The notes: generated from the letters alone by a model not told the origin. A stretch of 64,000 bases of DNA from Sphingobacterium bambusae (GCF_033955345.1 NZ_CP138332.1:2232001-2296000); one strand, 5' to 3'; counted from the stretch's first letter, positions 37,814-47,562 are shown. Numbers and translations: made by a program.

Positions 37814-39556
37814 ATGAGTACACTGGAAAAAACGGAAACTATGCCTCAGCAGGAAACAGAAGCGAAAACCCAATTGAGTGGTTCGCAGGCGGTCCTAGAG
37901 GCATTGATCCACGAAGGCGTAGATACCATATTTGGTTATCCAGGTGGTGCGATTATGCCAATTTATGATGCGTTGTATGACTACAATGAAAAACTAACGC
38001 ATATCCTCGTGCGCCATGAGCAAGGTGGAATCCACGCAGCTCAAGGCTATGCACGTACTTCTGGCCGTGTGGGCGTCGCATTTGCGACGAGTGGACCTGG
38101 CGCAACAAATTTGGTCACCGGCCTTGCCGATGCCATGATTGACAGCAATCCAATCGTCTGCGTTACGGGACAAGTGTTTGCTTCGCTGTTGGGAACAGAT
38201 GCCTTCCAAGAGACGGACATCATCAACATCACCACGCCGGTTACGAAATGGAACTACCAAGTGACGGATGCAACCGAAATTCCTAGTGTACTGGCAAAGG
38301 CTTTTTATATCGCACAGACCGGCAGACCGGGACCTGTGTTGATCGATATTACTAAAAGTGCACAGCTGCAGCTATTTGACTACGAAGGTTACAACAAGTG
38401 TGACCATATCCGTAGCTACAGACCAAAACCGATTGTCCGCAAAGAATATATCGAGCAAGCGGCAGCTTTGATCAACGAAGCGAAAAAACCGTTCGTTATC
38501 TTCGGACAAGGCGTTATCCTTGGACAGGCGGAGCAAGATTTCAAAAATTTCATTGAAAAAGGAGGCTTCCCTGCAGCAACCACGGTAATGGGATTAAGTG
38601 CATTGGAAACCAGCCATCCGCAACATGTAGGTATGCTCGGTATGCACGGCAACTACGCCCCTAATGTGATGACCAACGAATGTGATGTGCTCATCGCGGT
38701 AGGCATGCGTTTCGACGACCGTGTTACCGGTAGACTGGATAAATATGCGAAACAAGCGAAGGTTATCCACCTGGATATCGACCCCGCCGAAATCGACAAA
38801 AATGTAAAAACTACAGTTCCTGTTTGGGGTGACTGCAAAGAAACACTCCCCTTACTCACCGAACTTCTACAGCCGCGTGACCACAGTGCATGGCTAGCAC
38901 AATTCCGGGAGTTGGAAAAAGAGGAAATCAAAGAGGTTATCCACAATGAATTGAACCCAACAACGGAAGTCATGACCATGGGCGAAGTCATTCGCGTATT
39001 GAATGAACTCAGTGGTGGCGATGCCATTATTGTGACCGATGTCGGTCAACACCAGATGGTCGCCTGTCGTTATGCACAATTCAACAGTTCGAAGTCTAAT
39101 GTCACCTCCGGCGGATTAGGCACTATGGGCTTTGGTCTTCCAGCAGCCATTGGCGCTTGGTATGGTGCACCTCATCGCGATGTCGTCGCCATCATCGGCG
39201 ATGGAGGCATACAAATGACCATTCAGGAACTTGGTACGATTATGCAGTTTGGCGCAAAGGTGAAGATCTTGATCCTGAACAACGAGTTTTTAGGTATGGT
39301 GAGACAGTGGCAACAACTGTTCCACGACAAACGCTATTCTTTTGTCAACATCACCAGTCCCGACTTTGTTGCTGTAGCCAAAGGCTATTACATCGATGGC
39401 AACAAAATCTCGGATCGCAAAGATCTATATAACGCCTTAAAAACCATGTTGGATCATGATGGGGCCTATCTATTGGAAGTAATGGTCGGGAAAGAAAACA
39501 ATGTATTCCCTATGGTTGCACAAGGAACAAGCGTATCGGAAATCCGCCTGAAGTAA
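37814..39556 (+). CDS. ilvB: Acetolactate synthase, large (catalytic) subunit
   Basis: 580 aa ThDP-dependent enzyme joining pyruvate with pyruvate or 2-ketobutyrate. Catalytic glutamate E69 sits in ILVRHEQGGIHAAQGYAR; FATSGPGATNLVTGLADA follows, and the ThDP/Mg motif GDGGIQMTIQELGTIM-N near the C terminus is intact (GDG...NNEF). MVRQWQQLFHDKRYS is the usual AHAS region. The first 20 residues are a non-conserved extension; the second ATG (residue 10) may be the true start. Its regulatory partner ilvN is separated by an inserted four-helix-bundle gene. Confidence 0.97.
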   Translation: MSTLEKTETMPQQETEAKTQLSGSQAVLEALIHEGVDTIFGYPGGAIMPIYDALYDYNEKLTHILVRHEQGGIHAAQGYARTSGRVGVAFATSGPGATNLVTGLADAMIDSNPIVCVTGQVFASLLGTDAFQETDIINITTPVTKWNYQVTDATEIPSVLAKAFYIAQTGRPGPVLIDITKSAQLQLFDYEGYNKCDHIRSYRPKPIVRKEYIEQAAALINEAKKPFVIFGQGVILGQAEQDFKNFIEKGGFPAATTVMGLSALETSHPQHVGMLGMHGNYAPNVMTNECDVLIAVGMRFDDRVTGRLDKYAKQAKVIHLDIDPAEIDKNVKTTVPVWGDCKETLPLLTELLQPRDHSAWLAQFRELEKEEIKEVIHNELNPTTEVMTMGEVIRVLNELSGGDAIIVTDVGQHQMVACRYAQFNSSKSNVTSGGLGTMGFGLPAAIGAWYGAPHRDVVAIIGDGGIQMTIQELGTIMQFGAKVKILILNNEFLGMVRQWQQLFHDKRYSFVNITSPDFVAVAKGYYIDGNKISDRKDLYNALKTMLDHDGAYLLEVMVGKENNVFPMVAQGTSVSEIRLK

Positions 39557-39584
39557 AAAGTAAAAATTAAAAAATAAAAAAAGT
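39551..39584 (+). repeat. A-rich left arm of the four-helix-bundle cassette
   Basis: From the ilvB stop onward the sequence is repeats of TAAAAAG, TAAAAATT and AAAAAATA up to the ATG of the next gene. It is the approximate reverse complement of the T-rich stretch after that gene. Confidence 0.55.
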
Positions 39585-39944
39585 ATGGCGACGTCAATCG
39601 ACATCAAGCACAGGGCTTATGAGTTTGCAAAACAAGTCATACTTTTTACCAGCGAGCAACAATACAGTAAAGTTTACACGTCGATGATTGATCAACTTAT
39701 AAGAAGTGCATCATCGATCGGAGCAAATCTTGTGGAGGGATACGCTGGATCGTCAAAAAACGATTTTATTAAGTTTTATACTATAGCGTTGAAATCGGCA
39801 AATGAAACCAAGTATTGGATTTGTTTATTACGAGATACGATACTGCAAGAACAAAAGGAAAAGCTAAATAATTTATTGAGAGAAGCCGACGAATTGTCAA
39901 AGATAGTCGCGACAATCATCATCAAAACGAAGAGCAACGATTAG
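39585..39944 (+). CDS. Four-helix-bundle protein of the 23S rRNA intervening-sequence (S23/IVP) family
   Basis: 119 aa, all-helical. The family signature is clear: KHRAYEFAKQVILFTSEQQY, QLIRSASSIGANLVEGYAGS, FIKFYTIALKSANETKYWIC, then a leucine-rich last helix. Proteins of this fold are encoded in intervening sequences of 23S rRNA genes in many bacteria, and the Avd proteins of diversity-generating retroelements share it; the function of free-standing copies is not established. Here it separates ilvB from ilvN, which normally adjoin. It is flanked by complementary A-rich and T-rich arms, which suggests an inserted cassette. Positive surface charge (nucleic-acid binding) is expected by family. 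Confidence 0.88.
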   Translation: MATSIDIKHRAYEFAKQVILFTSEQQYSKVYTSMIDQLIRSASSIGANLVEGYAGSSKNDFIKFYTIALKSANETKYWICLLRDTILQEQKEKLNNLLREADELSKIVATIIIKTKSND

Positions 39945-39978
39945 ATTTTTTAATTTTTCTCTTTTTAATTTTTAATTT
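39945..39978 (+). repeat. T-rich right arm of the four-helix-bundle cassette
   Basis: Starts right after the TAG of the four-helix-bundle gene and consists of TTTTTTAATTTTT, CTCTTTTTAATTTTT, AATTT. It ends 4 nt before the ilvN ATG. Complementary in kind to the A-rich stretch at 39551-39584. Confidence 0.55.
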
Positions 39979-39982
39979 GGAA

Positions 39983-40573
39983 ATGGAAAAACAAGAATAT
40001 ACCATCACCTTATACACGGAGAATTCTATCGGGATGATAGGTCGTATCTCCGGTATTTTTTCCAGAAGGAAAATCAACATCGAGAGTTTAAATACTTCTC
40101 CTTCTGAGGTAGAAAACATACATCGTTTCACCATATTGATCACCGAATCGGAGGAGGTGGTCCGTAAACTTTGTCGTCAAATTGAAAAGCAAGTTGAAGT
40201 ACTTAAAGCATACTATAACACCGACGAAGAGTTGATTTGGCAAGAGCAGGCGCTTTATAAAGTGCCCACAGATGTGATTGCAGAAAAAGCTCCTGTGGAG
40301 CGCTTACTACGTGAATACGGCGCTTCAGCAGTTGTGATCCGTAACGATTACACGGTATTCGAAACCGCTGGACATCGTGAGGAGATCGATAAACTAACGG
40401 CTGAACTAACCAAGTACAGATTGATCGAGTTTGTGCGGGGTGCGCGTATTGCGATCATCAAAGACAGCGCTGGCTTTCACTCGAAGCTAAAACAGTTCGA
40501 ACGCGAAGAGCCCGCTCCTGAAGTGGTGGAAAATGAATTTTTGGATCAGGCTGACAAAGTCTTTACAATGTAA
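39983..40573 (+). CDS. ilvN: Acetolactate synthase, small (regulatory) subunit
   Basis: 196 aa from the ATG at 39983; an in-frame TTG at 39977 lies within the T-rich arm and is unlikely. The N-terminal ACT domain is typical (YTITLYTENSIGMIGRISGI, FSRRKINIESLNTSPSE, HRFTILITESEE) and would bind valine for feedback inhibition. The C-terminal half (VPTDVIAEKAPVERLLREYG onward to FVRGARIAIIK) is the dimer domain of AHAS small subunits. Slightly longer than the 160-175 aa usual in other phyla. The partner of ilvB. Confidence 0.95.
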   Translation: MEKQEYTITLYTENSIGMIGRISGIFSRRKINIESLNTSPSEVENIHRFTILITESEEVVRKLCRQIEKQVEVLKAYYNTDEELIWQEQALYKVPTDVIAEKAPVERLLREYGASAVVIRNDYTVFETAGHREEIDKLTAELTKYRLIEFVRGARIAIIKDSAGFHSKLKQFEREEPAPEVVENEFLDQADKVFTM

Positions 40574-40579
40574 TTGACC

Positions 40580-41047
40580 ATGGATAACGTTTTTAATTTC
40601 ATCATCGATGCACGTAAGGCATTCATCGAACTGATCGACAGCCTATCAATCGAGGAGCTGAACGAGATTCCTGCAGGATTCAACAACAATATCATTTGGA
40701 ACTTCGGCCATATCGTCGTCAGTACACAAGGGCTTTGCTACTTGCGGACAGGCATACAATCTGATACTTCATCGGTAAAATACCTAAGCGCCTACGCTAA
40801 AGGTACAAAACCAAGCTATACCGTAGATGCAGAAGAAGTGGCTGACTTACGCGCATTGGCTTTGTCGACTATTCAACAAATCCATGCCGACTATGACAAA
40901 GGCGTATTTGCGGCGATTACCCCTTTCGAAACATCAACCTACAAAACCAGCCTGAACAGTATTGAAGAGGTCCTGATTACAACAGCTGGACACGACAATC
41001 TGCATTTTGGCTATGCGCTGGCGCAGCGTCGAGCATTATCAAAGTAA
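40580..41047 (+). CDS. DinB-like putative metal-dependent protein
   Basis: 155 aa from the ATG at 40580 (an in-frame TTG is 6 bp upstream); 6 bp after the ilvN stop. Helical protein of the DinB/YfiT superfamily: FIIDARKAFIELIDSLSIEE, NNNIIWNFGHIVVSTQGLCY, and TTAGHDNLHFGYALAQRR. Histidines in FGH and GHDNLH occupy the places of the three-His metal site of this fold. Members include thiol-dependent transferases, but no specific function can be assigned. Its place between ilvN and ilvC is unusual, and a metabolic link to the pathway is not evident. Confidence 0.8.
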   Translation: MDNVFNFIIDARKAFIELIDSLSIEELNEIPAGFNNNIIWNFGHIVVSTQGLCYLRTGIQSDTSSVKYLSAYAKGTKPSYTVDAEEVADLRALALSTIQQIHADYDKGVFAAITPFETSTYKTSLNSIEEVLITTAGHDNLHFGYALAQRRALSK

Positions 41048-41087
41048 CAATCAACCTTAAAAAACAAAAAAAATTAATAATAAAACA

Positions 41088-42569
41088 ATGGCAAATTATT
41101 TCAACACATTACCTCTTAGAGAACAACTAGAACAGTTGAGTCATGCAGAATTTATGGAAACCGCTGAGTTTGCAGATGGCGTAAACGCTTTAAAAGGTAA
41201 AAAAATCGTAATTGTAGGTGCAGGCGCACAAGGGTTGAACCAAGGTTTAAACCTCAGAGATAGCGGTCTTGATATCTCCTACGCACTACGTAAAGAAGCT
41301 ATTGAACAAAAAAGAGATTCTTGGAAGAATGCTACGGACAACAACTTTACTGTAGGAACATATGATGAGTTGATTCCAACAGCAGACCTTGTGATCAATT
41401 TAACACCAGACAAACAACATACGTCTGTTATCAATGCGGTAATGCCTTTGATGAAACAAGGCGCAGCGCTATCTTACTCGCACGGATTCAACATCGTAGA
41501 AGAGGGTATGCAAATCCGCAAGGACATTACCGTTTTGATGGTTGCACCAAAATGTCCAGGATCTGAAGTTCGCGCAGAATATTTGAGAGGCTTCGGCGTA
41601 CCCACACTAATCGCGGTACACCCAGAAAACGATCCAGAAGGAAAAGGATGGGCTTATGCAAAAGCGTACTGTGTAGGAACAGGCGGACATCATGCTGGTG
41701 TATTGAAGTCGTCGTTCGTAGCCGAAGTAAAATCAGATTTAATGGGTGAGCAGACCATCCTTTGTGGACTTTTGCAGACAGGTTCGATCCTATCGTTCGA
41801 CAAAATGGTAGAAAAAGGCATCGACGCGGGCTACGCTTCGAAACTGGTACAATATGGTGTTGAAGTAATCACCGAAGCCTTAAAACATGGTGGTGTAAGC
41901 GGCATGCTTGATCGTTTGTCTAACCCAGCGAAAATTAAAGCATTCCAAATTTCCGAAGAACTGAAAGACATTATGCGTCCGTTGTTCCAAAAACACCAAG
42001 ACGACATCATGTCGGGTGAATTTAGCAAAACCATGATGGAAGATTGGGCAAACGGCGATGTAAACCTATTGAAATGGAGAGCGGAGACCGGCGAAACGGC
42101 ATTCGAAAAAACACCTGCAGGCGATGTTAAAATCGGTGAGCAAGAATATTTTGACAACTATGTTCTTATGGTTGCTTTCGTAAGAGCAGGGGTAGAATTG
42201 GCTTTTGAAACGATGGTAGAGGCAGGTATCAAACCAGAGTCGGCTTACTATGAATCGCTGCACGAAACACCGTTGATCGCCAACACAATTGCACGTAAGA
42301 AATTGTTCGAAATGAACCGCGTGATTTCCGATACGGCAGAGTATGGTTGTTACCTATTTGACCAAGCATGTAAGCCTTTGTTGGCCGACTTTATGAAAAA
42401 GGTAGATACCGACCTTGTGGGCAAAAACTATAACGAAGGAAAAGACGGATCGGTAGATAATGTACAATTGGTACAGGTAAATGAAATCTTACGCAGTCAT
42501 CCTGTAGAGGTGGTGGGTGTAAAATTGCGCAAAGCGATGACCGCAATGAAAGCCATTAAAACTGTCTAA
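41088..42569 (+). CDS. ilvC: Ketol-acid reductoisomerase, class II (long form)
   Basis: 493 aa, the long class II enzyme as in E. coli (about 491 aa) rather than the 330-aa class I form. NADPH-binding motif [16 protein letters not shown] (40-55); a duplicated C-terminal knotted domain starts about residue 200 ([20 protein letters not shown]) and again near 360 ([20 protein letters not shown]). It isomerises and reduces acetolactate and acetohydroxybutyrate. The leader is A-rich without the T-rich element seen at other junctions. A terminator follows, so ilvE-ilvC may form one transcription unit. Confidence 0.97.
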   Translation: MANYFNTLPLREQLEQLSHAEFMETAEFADGVNALKGKKIVIVGAGAQGLNQGLNLRDSGLDISYALRKEAIEQKRDSWKNATDNNFTVGTYDELIPTADLVINLTPDKQHTSVINAVMPLMKQGAALSYSHGFNIVEEGMQIRKDITVLMVAPKCPGSEVRAEYLRGFGVPTLIAVHPENDPEGKGWAYAKAYCVGTGGHHAGVLKSSFVAEVKSDLMGEQTILCGLLQTGSILSFDKMVEKGIDAGYASKLVQYGVEVITEALKHGGVSGMLDRLSNPAKIKAFQISEELKDIMRPLFQKHQDDIMSGEFSKTMMEDWANGDVNLLKWRAETGETAFEKTPAGDVKIGEQEYFDNYVLMVAFVRAGVELAFETMVEAGIKPESAYYESLHETPLIANTIARKKLFEMNRVISDTAEYGCYLFDQACKPLLADFMKKVDTDLVGKNYNEGKDGSVDNVQLVQVNEILRSHPVEVVGVKLRKAMTAMKAIKTV

Positions 42570-42593
42570 TAATTTCGTAAATTAGACGACCAA

Positions 42594-42635
42594 AAAAAGG
42601 GGCAAAACCTTGTTAACAAAACTTTGCCCCTTTTT
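42594..42635 (+). terminator. Terminator after ilvC
   Basis: AAAAAGGGGCAAA and TTTGCCCCTTTTT form a 13-bp stem with a 16-nt loop that itself contains GTTAAC; the T-run is in the stem end. It divides the cluster into ilv and leu parts. Confidence 0.88.
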
Positions 42636-42738
42636 ACTAAAGCCTTCCTGAAATCGCTGAATCAGGCAGCAGGAACTATCGATTTACGATATTTCTAACA
42701 CACAAACATACTTTTCAGCACTATTAGAGAAAGAGAAA

Positions 42739-44136
42739 ATGGGAAAAACATTAGTAGAGAAGATTTGGGATGCACATGTCGTGAAGCGCGAAGAAGGCTT
42801 CCCCGACATCCTGTATATCGACACACATTTAATTCATGAGGTGACTTCCCCACAGGCCTTCGATGGTTTAAGGAAACGCGGTCTACCCGTGTTGCGCCCG
42901 GCGCAAACTGTAGCTACTGCAGACCACAACGTACCTACCTTGAACCAGCATCTTCCGATCAAAGAAGAGTTATCACGCTATCAAGTGGACATGCTGACAA
43001 AAAACACCAAAGAATTTGGTGTAGAACTCTATGGTTTGGGGCACCCTTATCAAGGTATTGTACATGTTATCGGTCCTGAACTCGGAATCACCCAACCCGG
43101 AAAAACAATGGTGTGTGGCGATAGTCATACCTCTACGCATGGCGCCTTTGGAGCCATCGCCTTTGGTATAGGAACATCACAGGTTGAACAAGTCTTCGCT
43201 ACACAATGCCTGTTACAGCAGAAACCTAAAACCATGAAAATAGAGGTCAATGGTGAATTGGCAGCTGGTGTAGGTGCTAAAGATATTATCCTGTACATTA
43301 TCGCTAAAATATCCGCAGCTGGAGGGACCGGATACTTTGTGGAGTACGCAGGATCCGCCATACGCTCTTTAAGTATGGAAGGTCGTATGACCATCTGTAA
43401 TATGAGTATCGAAATGGGAGCAAGAGGTGGATTAATCGCTCCGGATCAAACCACATTTGATTACGTGGAAGGGCGCCAATTCGCTCCGAAAGGTGAAGAG
43501 TGGGATAAAGCATTAGCCTATTGGAAAACCCTGTATTCCGATGATGATGCAGAATTCGACGCCGTTCTTACTTATGATGCAGCAGATATCCAACCGATGA
43601 TTACCTACGGTACAAACCCGGGTATGGGAATTGGCATTACAGAAAATATACCGACAACGGTATCACAACCGGAAAGCGAACGTCCATCTTATCAAAAAGC
43701 GATCGACTACATGGGCTTCCATGATGGTGAATCGGTTTTAGGAAAAGCGGTGGATTATGTTTTTATCGGCAGCTGTACCAATTCACGTATCGAGGATCTT
43801 CGCGAAGTTGCAGCCTTCGTACAAGGAAAACAAAAAGCAGAGAACGTCGAGGTATGGATCGTTCCAGGTTCCAAGCAGGTAGAGGCACAAGCCAAGGAAG
43901 AGGGCATTGACAAGATTTTTGAACAAGCAGGTTTTGCCTTACGCGAGCCCGGTTGTTCAGCATGCTTGGGCATGAATGAAGATAAAATTCCAGCTGGAAA
44001 ATACTGCGTATCCACTTCAAATAGAAATTTTGAAGGCCGTCAAGGTCCAAATGCACGTACCATGTTGGCTAGTCCTTTGACAGCTGCTGCAGCGGCCGTA
44101 ACGGGTAAAATTGTTGACATCAGACAATTGATTTAA
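42739..44136 (+). CDS. leuC: 3-Isopropylmalate dehydratase, large subunit
   Basis: 465 aa aconitase-family subunit converting 2- to 3-isopropylmalate. The [4Fe-4S] ligands are C346 (IGSCTNSR), C406 and C409 ([11 protein letters not shown]). [20 protein letters not shown] (126-145) and [10 protein letters not shown] are characteristic. It works with LeuD, encoded 108 bp downstream. The upstream leader (42636-42738) shows no clear promoter, though one is expected because of the preceding terminator. Confidence 0.97.
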   Translation: MGKTLVEKIWDAHVVKREEGFPDILYIDTHLIHEVTSPQAFDGLRKRGLPVLRPAQTVATADHNVPTLNQHLPIKEELSRYQVDMLTKNTKEFGVELYGLGHPYQGIVHVIGPELGITQPGKTMVCGDSHTSTHGAFGAIAFGIGTSQVEQVFATQCLLQQKPKTMKIEVNGELAAGVGAKDIILYIIAKISAAGGTGYFVEYAGSAIRSLSMEGRMTICNMSIEMGARGGLIAPDQTTFDYVEGRQFAPKGEEWDKALAYWKTLYSDDDAEFDAVLTYDAADIQPMITYGTNPGMGIGITENIPTTVSQPESERPSYQKAIDYMGFHDGESVLGKAVDYVFIGSCTNSRIEDLREVAAFVQGKQKAENVEVWIVPGSKQVEAQAKEEGIDKIFEQAGFALREPGCSACLGMNEDKIPAGKYCVSTSNRNFEGRQGPNARTMLASPLTAAAAAVTGKIVDIRQLI

Positions 44137-44145
44137 GAGGTGGAA

Positions 44146-44240
44146 GATAACGCAAATACATACGTTATCATTTCCTTAGGAAGGTAAAAAACACAGGGAC
44201 TTTGTATTTTTTTACTTTTTAATTTTTACTTTTTACTTTT
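44146..44240 (+). repeat. Junction element, leuC-leuD
   Basis: A 7-bp hairpin GATAACG/CGTTATC (44146-44169) is followed by AAGGTAAAAAACACA and then the T-rich arm (44201-44240: TTTGTATTTTTTTAC, TTTTTAATTTTTAC, TTTTTACTTTT). The T-rich arm ends 4 nt before the leuD ATG. AAAAACACA and TGTATTTTT are complementary with one mismatch. Confidence 0.55.
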
Positions 44241-44244
44241 CAAA

Positions 44245-44829
44245 ATGAAGAAATTTGAAAAATTAACATCTCAAGTGGTTCCACTACCTATTGAGAATAT
44301 AGATACCGATCAAATTATCCCTGCGCGTTTCTTGAAAGCAACGACAAGGGATGGTTTTGGCGATAATTTATTCCGCGACTGGCGCTACGATGCAGACAAC
44401 CAGCCGAAGGCCGATTTTGTGATGAACAACCCTACCTTCTCCGGCAAAGTTTTGGTAGCTGGTAAAAACTTCGGTTGTGGTTCAAGTCGCGAACATGCCG
44501 CTTGGGCTATTCAAGATTACGGCTTTGATGTTGTAATCAGCTCTTTCTTTGCCGATATTTTTAAAGGTAACGCATTAAACAACGGTGTATTACCGATTCA
44601 AGTACCTGAAGAGTTTCTACAGAAAATCTTCAGCGTGGTTTTTGCAGACCCAACAAGTGCGGTTAGCGTAGACTTGGAGGCTCAAACGGTAACGATCGAT
44701 GAAACGGGCGATAGCTACTCTTTTGAGATCAATCCTTATAAAAAATCATGCTTGATCAATGGCTATGACGACATTGATTTCATCTTGAGCCATAAAGCGG
44801 AAATCGAAGTATTTGAACAAAACAGATAA
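44245..44829 (+). CDS. leuD: 3-Isopropylmalate dehydratase, small subunit
   Basis: 194 aa swivelling domain subunit. [35 protein letters not shown] and [18 protein letters not shown] are diagnostic. It completes the LeuCD active site. Its stop codon overlaps the start of the following ABC ATPase by one base (TAATG), so the two are translationally coupled, an unexpected partner for this gene. Confidence 0.97.
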   Translation: MKKFEKLTSQVVPLPIENIDTDQIIPARFLKATTRDGFGDNLFRDWRYDADNQPKADFVMNNPTFSGKVLVAGKNFGCGSSREHAAWAIQDYGFDVVISSFFADIFKGNALNNGVLPIQVPEEFLQKIFSVVFADPTSAVSVDLEAQTVTIDETGDSYSFEINPYKKSCLINGYDDIDFILSHKAEIEVFEQNR

Positions 44830-46280
44830 TGTCAAACCCCGTCGTCCATATCGCCAATTTAAATTTGCACTACGCGGCAACGGCCGTGCTATGCGATTTA
44901 AATTGGCGTGTATATTCGGGAGAACACTGGATCATTGCCGGAAAAAGTGGTTCAGGAAAATCGTCCTTGGCCAAAGCCATGGTAAAATTGGAAAAATCTT
45001 CCGGTGAGGCGAGCTTTCATTTTGATCCGGAAAACAGCATGCCTCCCCTAGCCTATTACGTTGCCAATTGGTACCAATTTGCGAACCTCGAAGGTGACCG
45101 TAATTTTTATTATCAGCAACGTTACAACAAGCAACAGCAAAACGATACCCTTACAGTTTATGCTGATCTGCTGCATTTCGGACAAAAACACCAGTTGGAT
45201 TTCCACGATGCAGAGCCTATTTTGTTGGCCCTAGGCTTCGAAAATTGTCGGCAAACACAGCTGATCGAGCTTTCCAGCGGCGAGCACAAAAAATTGCAAC
45301 TAGTGCAAGCATTATGGCTAAGTCCACAACTACTTATCCTTGATGAACCTTATACCGGCCTAGATAAGCGTTCCCGTGCCCGTCTTAATACGATGTTGGA
45401 CGAGATGGCTAATGCCGGGAGTACATTGATCCTGATCACAAACGATCGGGACATTCCTTCCTCGATCAACCGTTTTGCACAAATCGAAAATGGTCAGTTA
45501 AATGCCGTTGCCGATTTCAACGATATTAAGCAAGATGAGGAAAGACAACGAAAACCCTTTCCTTATTTTCTGCAAAAGGCACCGGTGGTCGATAGCGACA
45601 CCATGATTTCGTTACATAACGTATCCGTGCGCTATGGCGAGAAAGAAGTGCTTAAAAACATCAGTTGGAAAGTAAAGGTCGGCGAAAAATGGTTGTTACA
45701 AGGACCTAACGGCTCGGGAAAATCTACGCTACTGAGTCTTTTAAATGGCGATCATCCACAGGCGTATGCCAATGACATCGCTCTATTCGGTAAAAAACGT
45801 GGGTCGGGAGAAAGCATTTGGGATATCAAGCAGAAAATTGGTATCATATCGCCAGAACTGCATTGGTATTTTGATAAAAACGCTACGGTTTGGCATGCCA
45901 TAGCATCCGGTTTTTACGACAGCATAGGCTGGTTTTTACAGGTCAAATACGAAGAGAAAAAACAAATCGAGCAGCTCTTAGACTTCTTCGATCTGTTGGA
46001 GGATAAGGATAAATTGTTGCATACCCTTCCGTTGGGGAAACAACGGTTGGCGTTACTTGCGCGGACGATCATCAAAAATCCACAGTTACTGATCTTGGAT
46101 GAACCCTGCCAAGGTCTAGACAGATCACAGACAGCACATTTCAATGCTGTTTTGGATGAACTTAGCAGCTACGGCAAAACATTGATCTATGTAGGGCATT
46201 ACGAGTCACAACTACCCAGCTGTCTGGACAACAGGTTGGTGCTCGAAAAAGGCGAAGTCGTTATTTTAGAGTATGCGTAA
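44829..46280 (+). CDS. Twin-domain ABC ATPase, ModF-like
   Basis: 483 aa, two ABC nucleotide-binding domains in one chain and no membrane segments. Domain 1: Walker A GKSGSGKSS (38-46), signature LSSGEHKK, Walker B LLILDEPYTGLD. Domain 2: Walker A GPNGSGKST, degenerate signature LPLGKQRL, Walker B LLILDEPCQGLD. This layout is that of ModF/PhrA proteins, named as molybdate-transport or photorepair related but of unclear role. No transporter gene is nearby. It lies inside the leucine operon between leuD and leuB, coupled to leuD by TAATG. A soluble regulatory or translation-factor-like role is as likely as transport. Confidence 0.88.
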   Translation: MSNPVVHIANLNLHYAATAVLCDLNWRVYSGEHWIIAGKSGSGKSSLAKAMVKLEKSSGEASFHFDPENSMPPLAYYVANWYQFANLEGDRNFYYQQRYNKQQQNDTLTVYADLLHFGQKHQLDFHDAEPILLALGFENCRQTQLIELSSGEHKKLQLVQALWLSPQLLILDEPYTGLDKRSRARLNTMLDEMANAGSTLILITNDRDIPSSINRFAQIENGQLNAVADFNDIKQDEERQRKPFPYFLQKAPVVDSDTMISLHNVSVRYGEKEVLKNISWKVKVGEKWLLQGPNGSGKSTLLSLLNGDHPQAYANDIALFGKKRGSGESIWDIKQKIGIISPELHWYFDKNATVWHAIASGFYDSIGWFLQVKYEEKKQIEQLLDFFDLLEDKDKLLHTLPLGKQRLALLARTIIKNPQLLILDEPCQGLDRSQTAHFNAVLDELSSYGKTLIYVGHYESQLPSCLDNRLVLEKGEVVILEYA

Positions 46281-46296
46281 TTAAATGACGATTAGC

Positions 46297-46321
46297 GCCG
46301 GTAGGGCTGCATACCTACGGC
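46297..46321 (+). repeat. Small hairpin upstream of leuB
   Basis: GCCGGTAGG and CCTACGGC pair with a single bulged G around an 8-nt loop. It follows the ABC ATPase stop by about 17 bp and has no T-run, so it is not a typical terminator. Confidence 0.4.
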
Positions 46322-46369
46322 AATGATTTAAACATTAAATAAATAGAAATTAAGTAAATAAGATAGGTC

Positions 46370-46406
46370 AAGTAAAAGGGTAAAGCCAGTTTTTACTTTT
46401 CAAGTT
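46370..46406 (+). repeat. Junction element before leuB
   Basis: AAGTAAAA and TTTTACTT form perfect 8-bp arms with a 13-nt loop, followed by TTCAAGTT. It ends 7 nt before the leuB ATG. Short version of the A-rich/T-rich element. Confidence 0.5.
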
Positions 46407-46413
46407 AAGCAAA

Positions 46414-47490
46414 ATGAAGAAAAATATTTTAATTATACCCGGCGACGGCATTGGACAGGAAGTCACCACTTGGGGCAAGCAGGTTTTAGAGACCGTAGCA
46501 CAGCATTATGGCCACGAATTTAGCTTCGACGAAGCAATTATGGGGCATACTGCCATCGAGGCTACCGGAAATCCACTGCCTGATGAAACCTTGGAAAAAG
46601 CAAAGGCTTCGGATGCCATACTTTTCGGAGCTATAGGGCATGCGAAATATGACAATGATCCATCGGCAAAGGTAAGACCAGAACAAGGCTTGTTGAAAAT
46701 CCGCAAAGAATTGGGACTTTATGCGAACCTAAGACCTATTCTTCTTTTCGACGAACTTTTGGATGCTTCCAGCCTCAAGCCTGAAGTGTTACGTGGAACC
46801 GATATTTTATTCTTCAGAGAGCTAACAGGTGATGTCTATTTTGGCGAGAAAAAACGAAACGAAGATAACACCTTCGCTTCCGATTTAATGAACTATCACC
46901 GCTATGAGGTAGAACGCATTACGCGCAAAGCTTATGATGCAGCGAGAACACGTAATAAACGTTTATGCTCGGTAGATAAAGCCAATGTATTGGAAACCTC
47001 CAGACTTTGGAGAGAGGTGGTTCAAGAGATTGCGAAAGAGTATCCGGATGTGGAAACGGAACATATGTTTATCGATAATGCAGCAATGCAGCTGGTAAAA
47101 AACCCTAAAAAATTCGATGTGGTATTGACGGCCAATCTCTTCGGCGATATCCTCACTGATGAAGCTTCGCAGATTGCCGGTTCGATGGGTATGCTTGCCT
47201 CGGCATCTATTGGTGATGGCACCGGATTTTTTGAACCAATACACGGGTCGGCACATGATATCGCCGGCCAAAACAAAGCGAATCCACTAGCATCTATCCT
47301 GTCGGCGGCTTTGATGTTGGATATTGCTTTCGGTTTGCAAGACGAAGCCAAAGCGGTAACAACTGCGGTAGCGGAAACGTTAAAGGCCGGTTGGAGAACA
47401 GGCGATATCGCCAATGCGGAAACAGCTCCCGATAAGATCTTGGGAACCAATGAAATGGGCGCAAAAGTATTGTCGTTTTTCAAGAAATAA
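46414..47490 (+). CDS. leuB: 3-Isopropylmalate dehydrogenase
   Basis: 358 aa NAD-dependent β-decarboxylating dehydrogenase. IIPGDGIGQEV at the N terminus, the substrate-binding loop around LLKIRKELGLYANLRP with its arginines, FFRELTGDVYFGEK, and the metal-site region NLFGDILTDEASQIAGSMGM followed by FEPIHGSAHDIAGQ are all intact. Length is normal. It catalyses oxidation of 3-isopropylmalate to 2-oxoisocaproate. Confidence 0.97.
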   Translation: MKKNILIIPGDGIGQEVTTWGKQVLETVAQHYGHEFSFDEAIMGHTAIEATGNPLPDETLEKAKASDAILFGAIGHAKYDNDPSAKVRPEQGLLKIRKELGLYANLRPILLFDELLDASSLKPEVLRGTDILFFRELTGDVYFGEKKRNEDNTFASDLMNYHRYEVERITRKAYDAARTRNKRLCSVDKANVLETSRLWREVVQEIAKEYPDVETEHMFIDNAAMQLVKNPKKFDVVLTANLFGDILTDEASQIAGSMGMLASASIGDGTGFFEPIHGSAHDIAGQNKANPLASILSAALMLDIAFGLQDEAKAVTTAVAETLKAGWRTGDIANAETAPDKILGTNEMGAKVLSFFKK

Positions 47491-47562
47491 TCATATAAAA
47501 CAATGAAAGTCAGCCGCTCTATATAATTATATTACTGAGGTAACACTAATGTACACAGCACA

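Noticed and set aside
36040..39027. Several minus-strand ORFs of 120-180 codons within ilvD and ilvB
   Set aside because: Antisense shadows of well-conserved enzymes with biased codon use.
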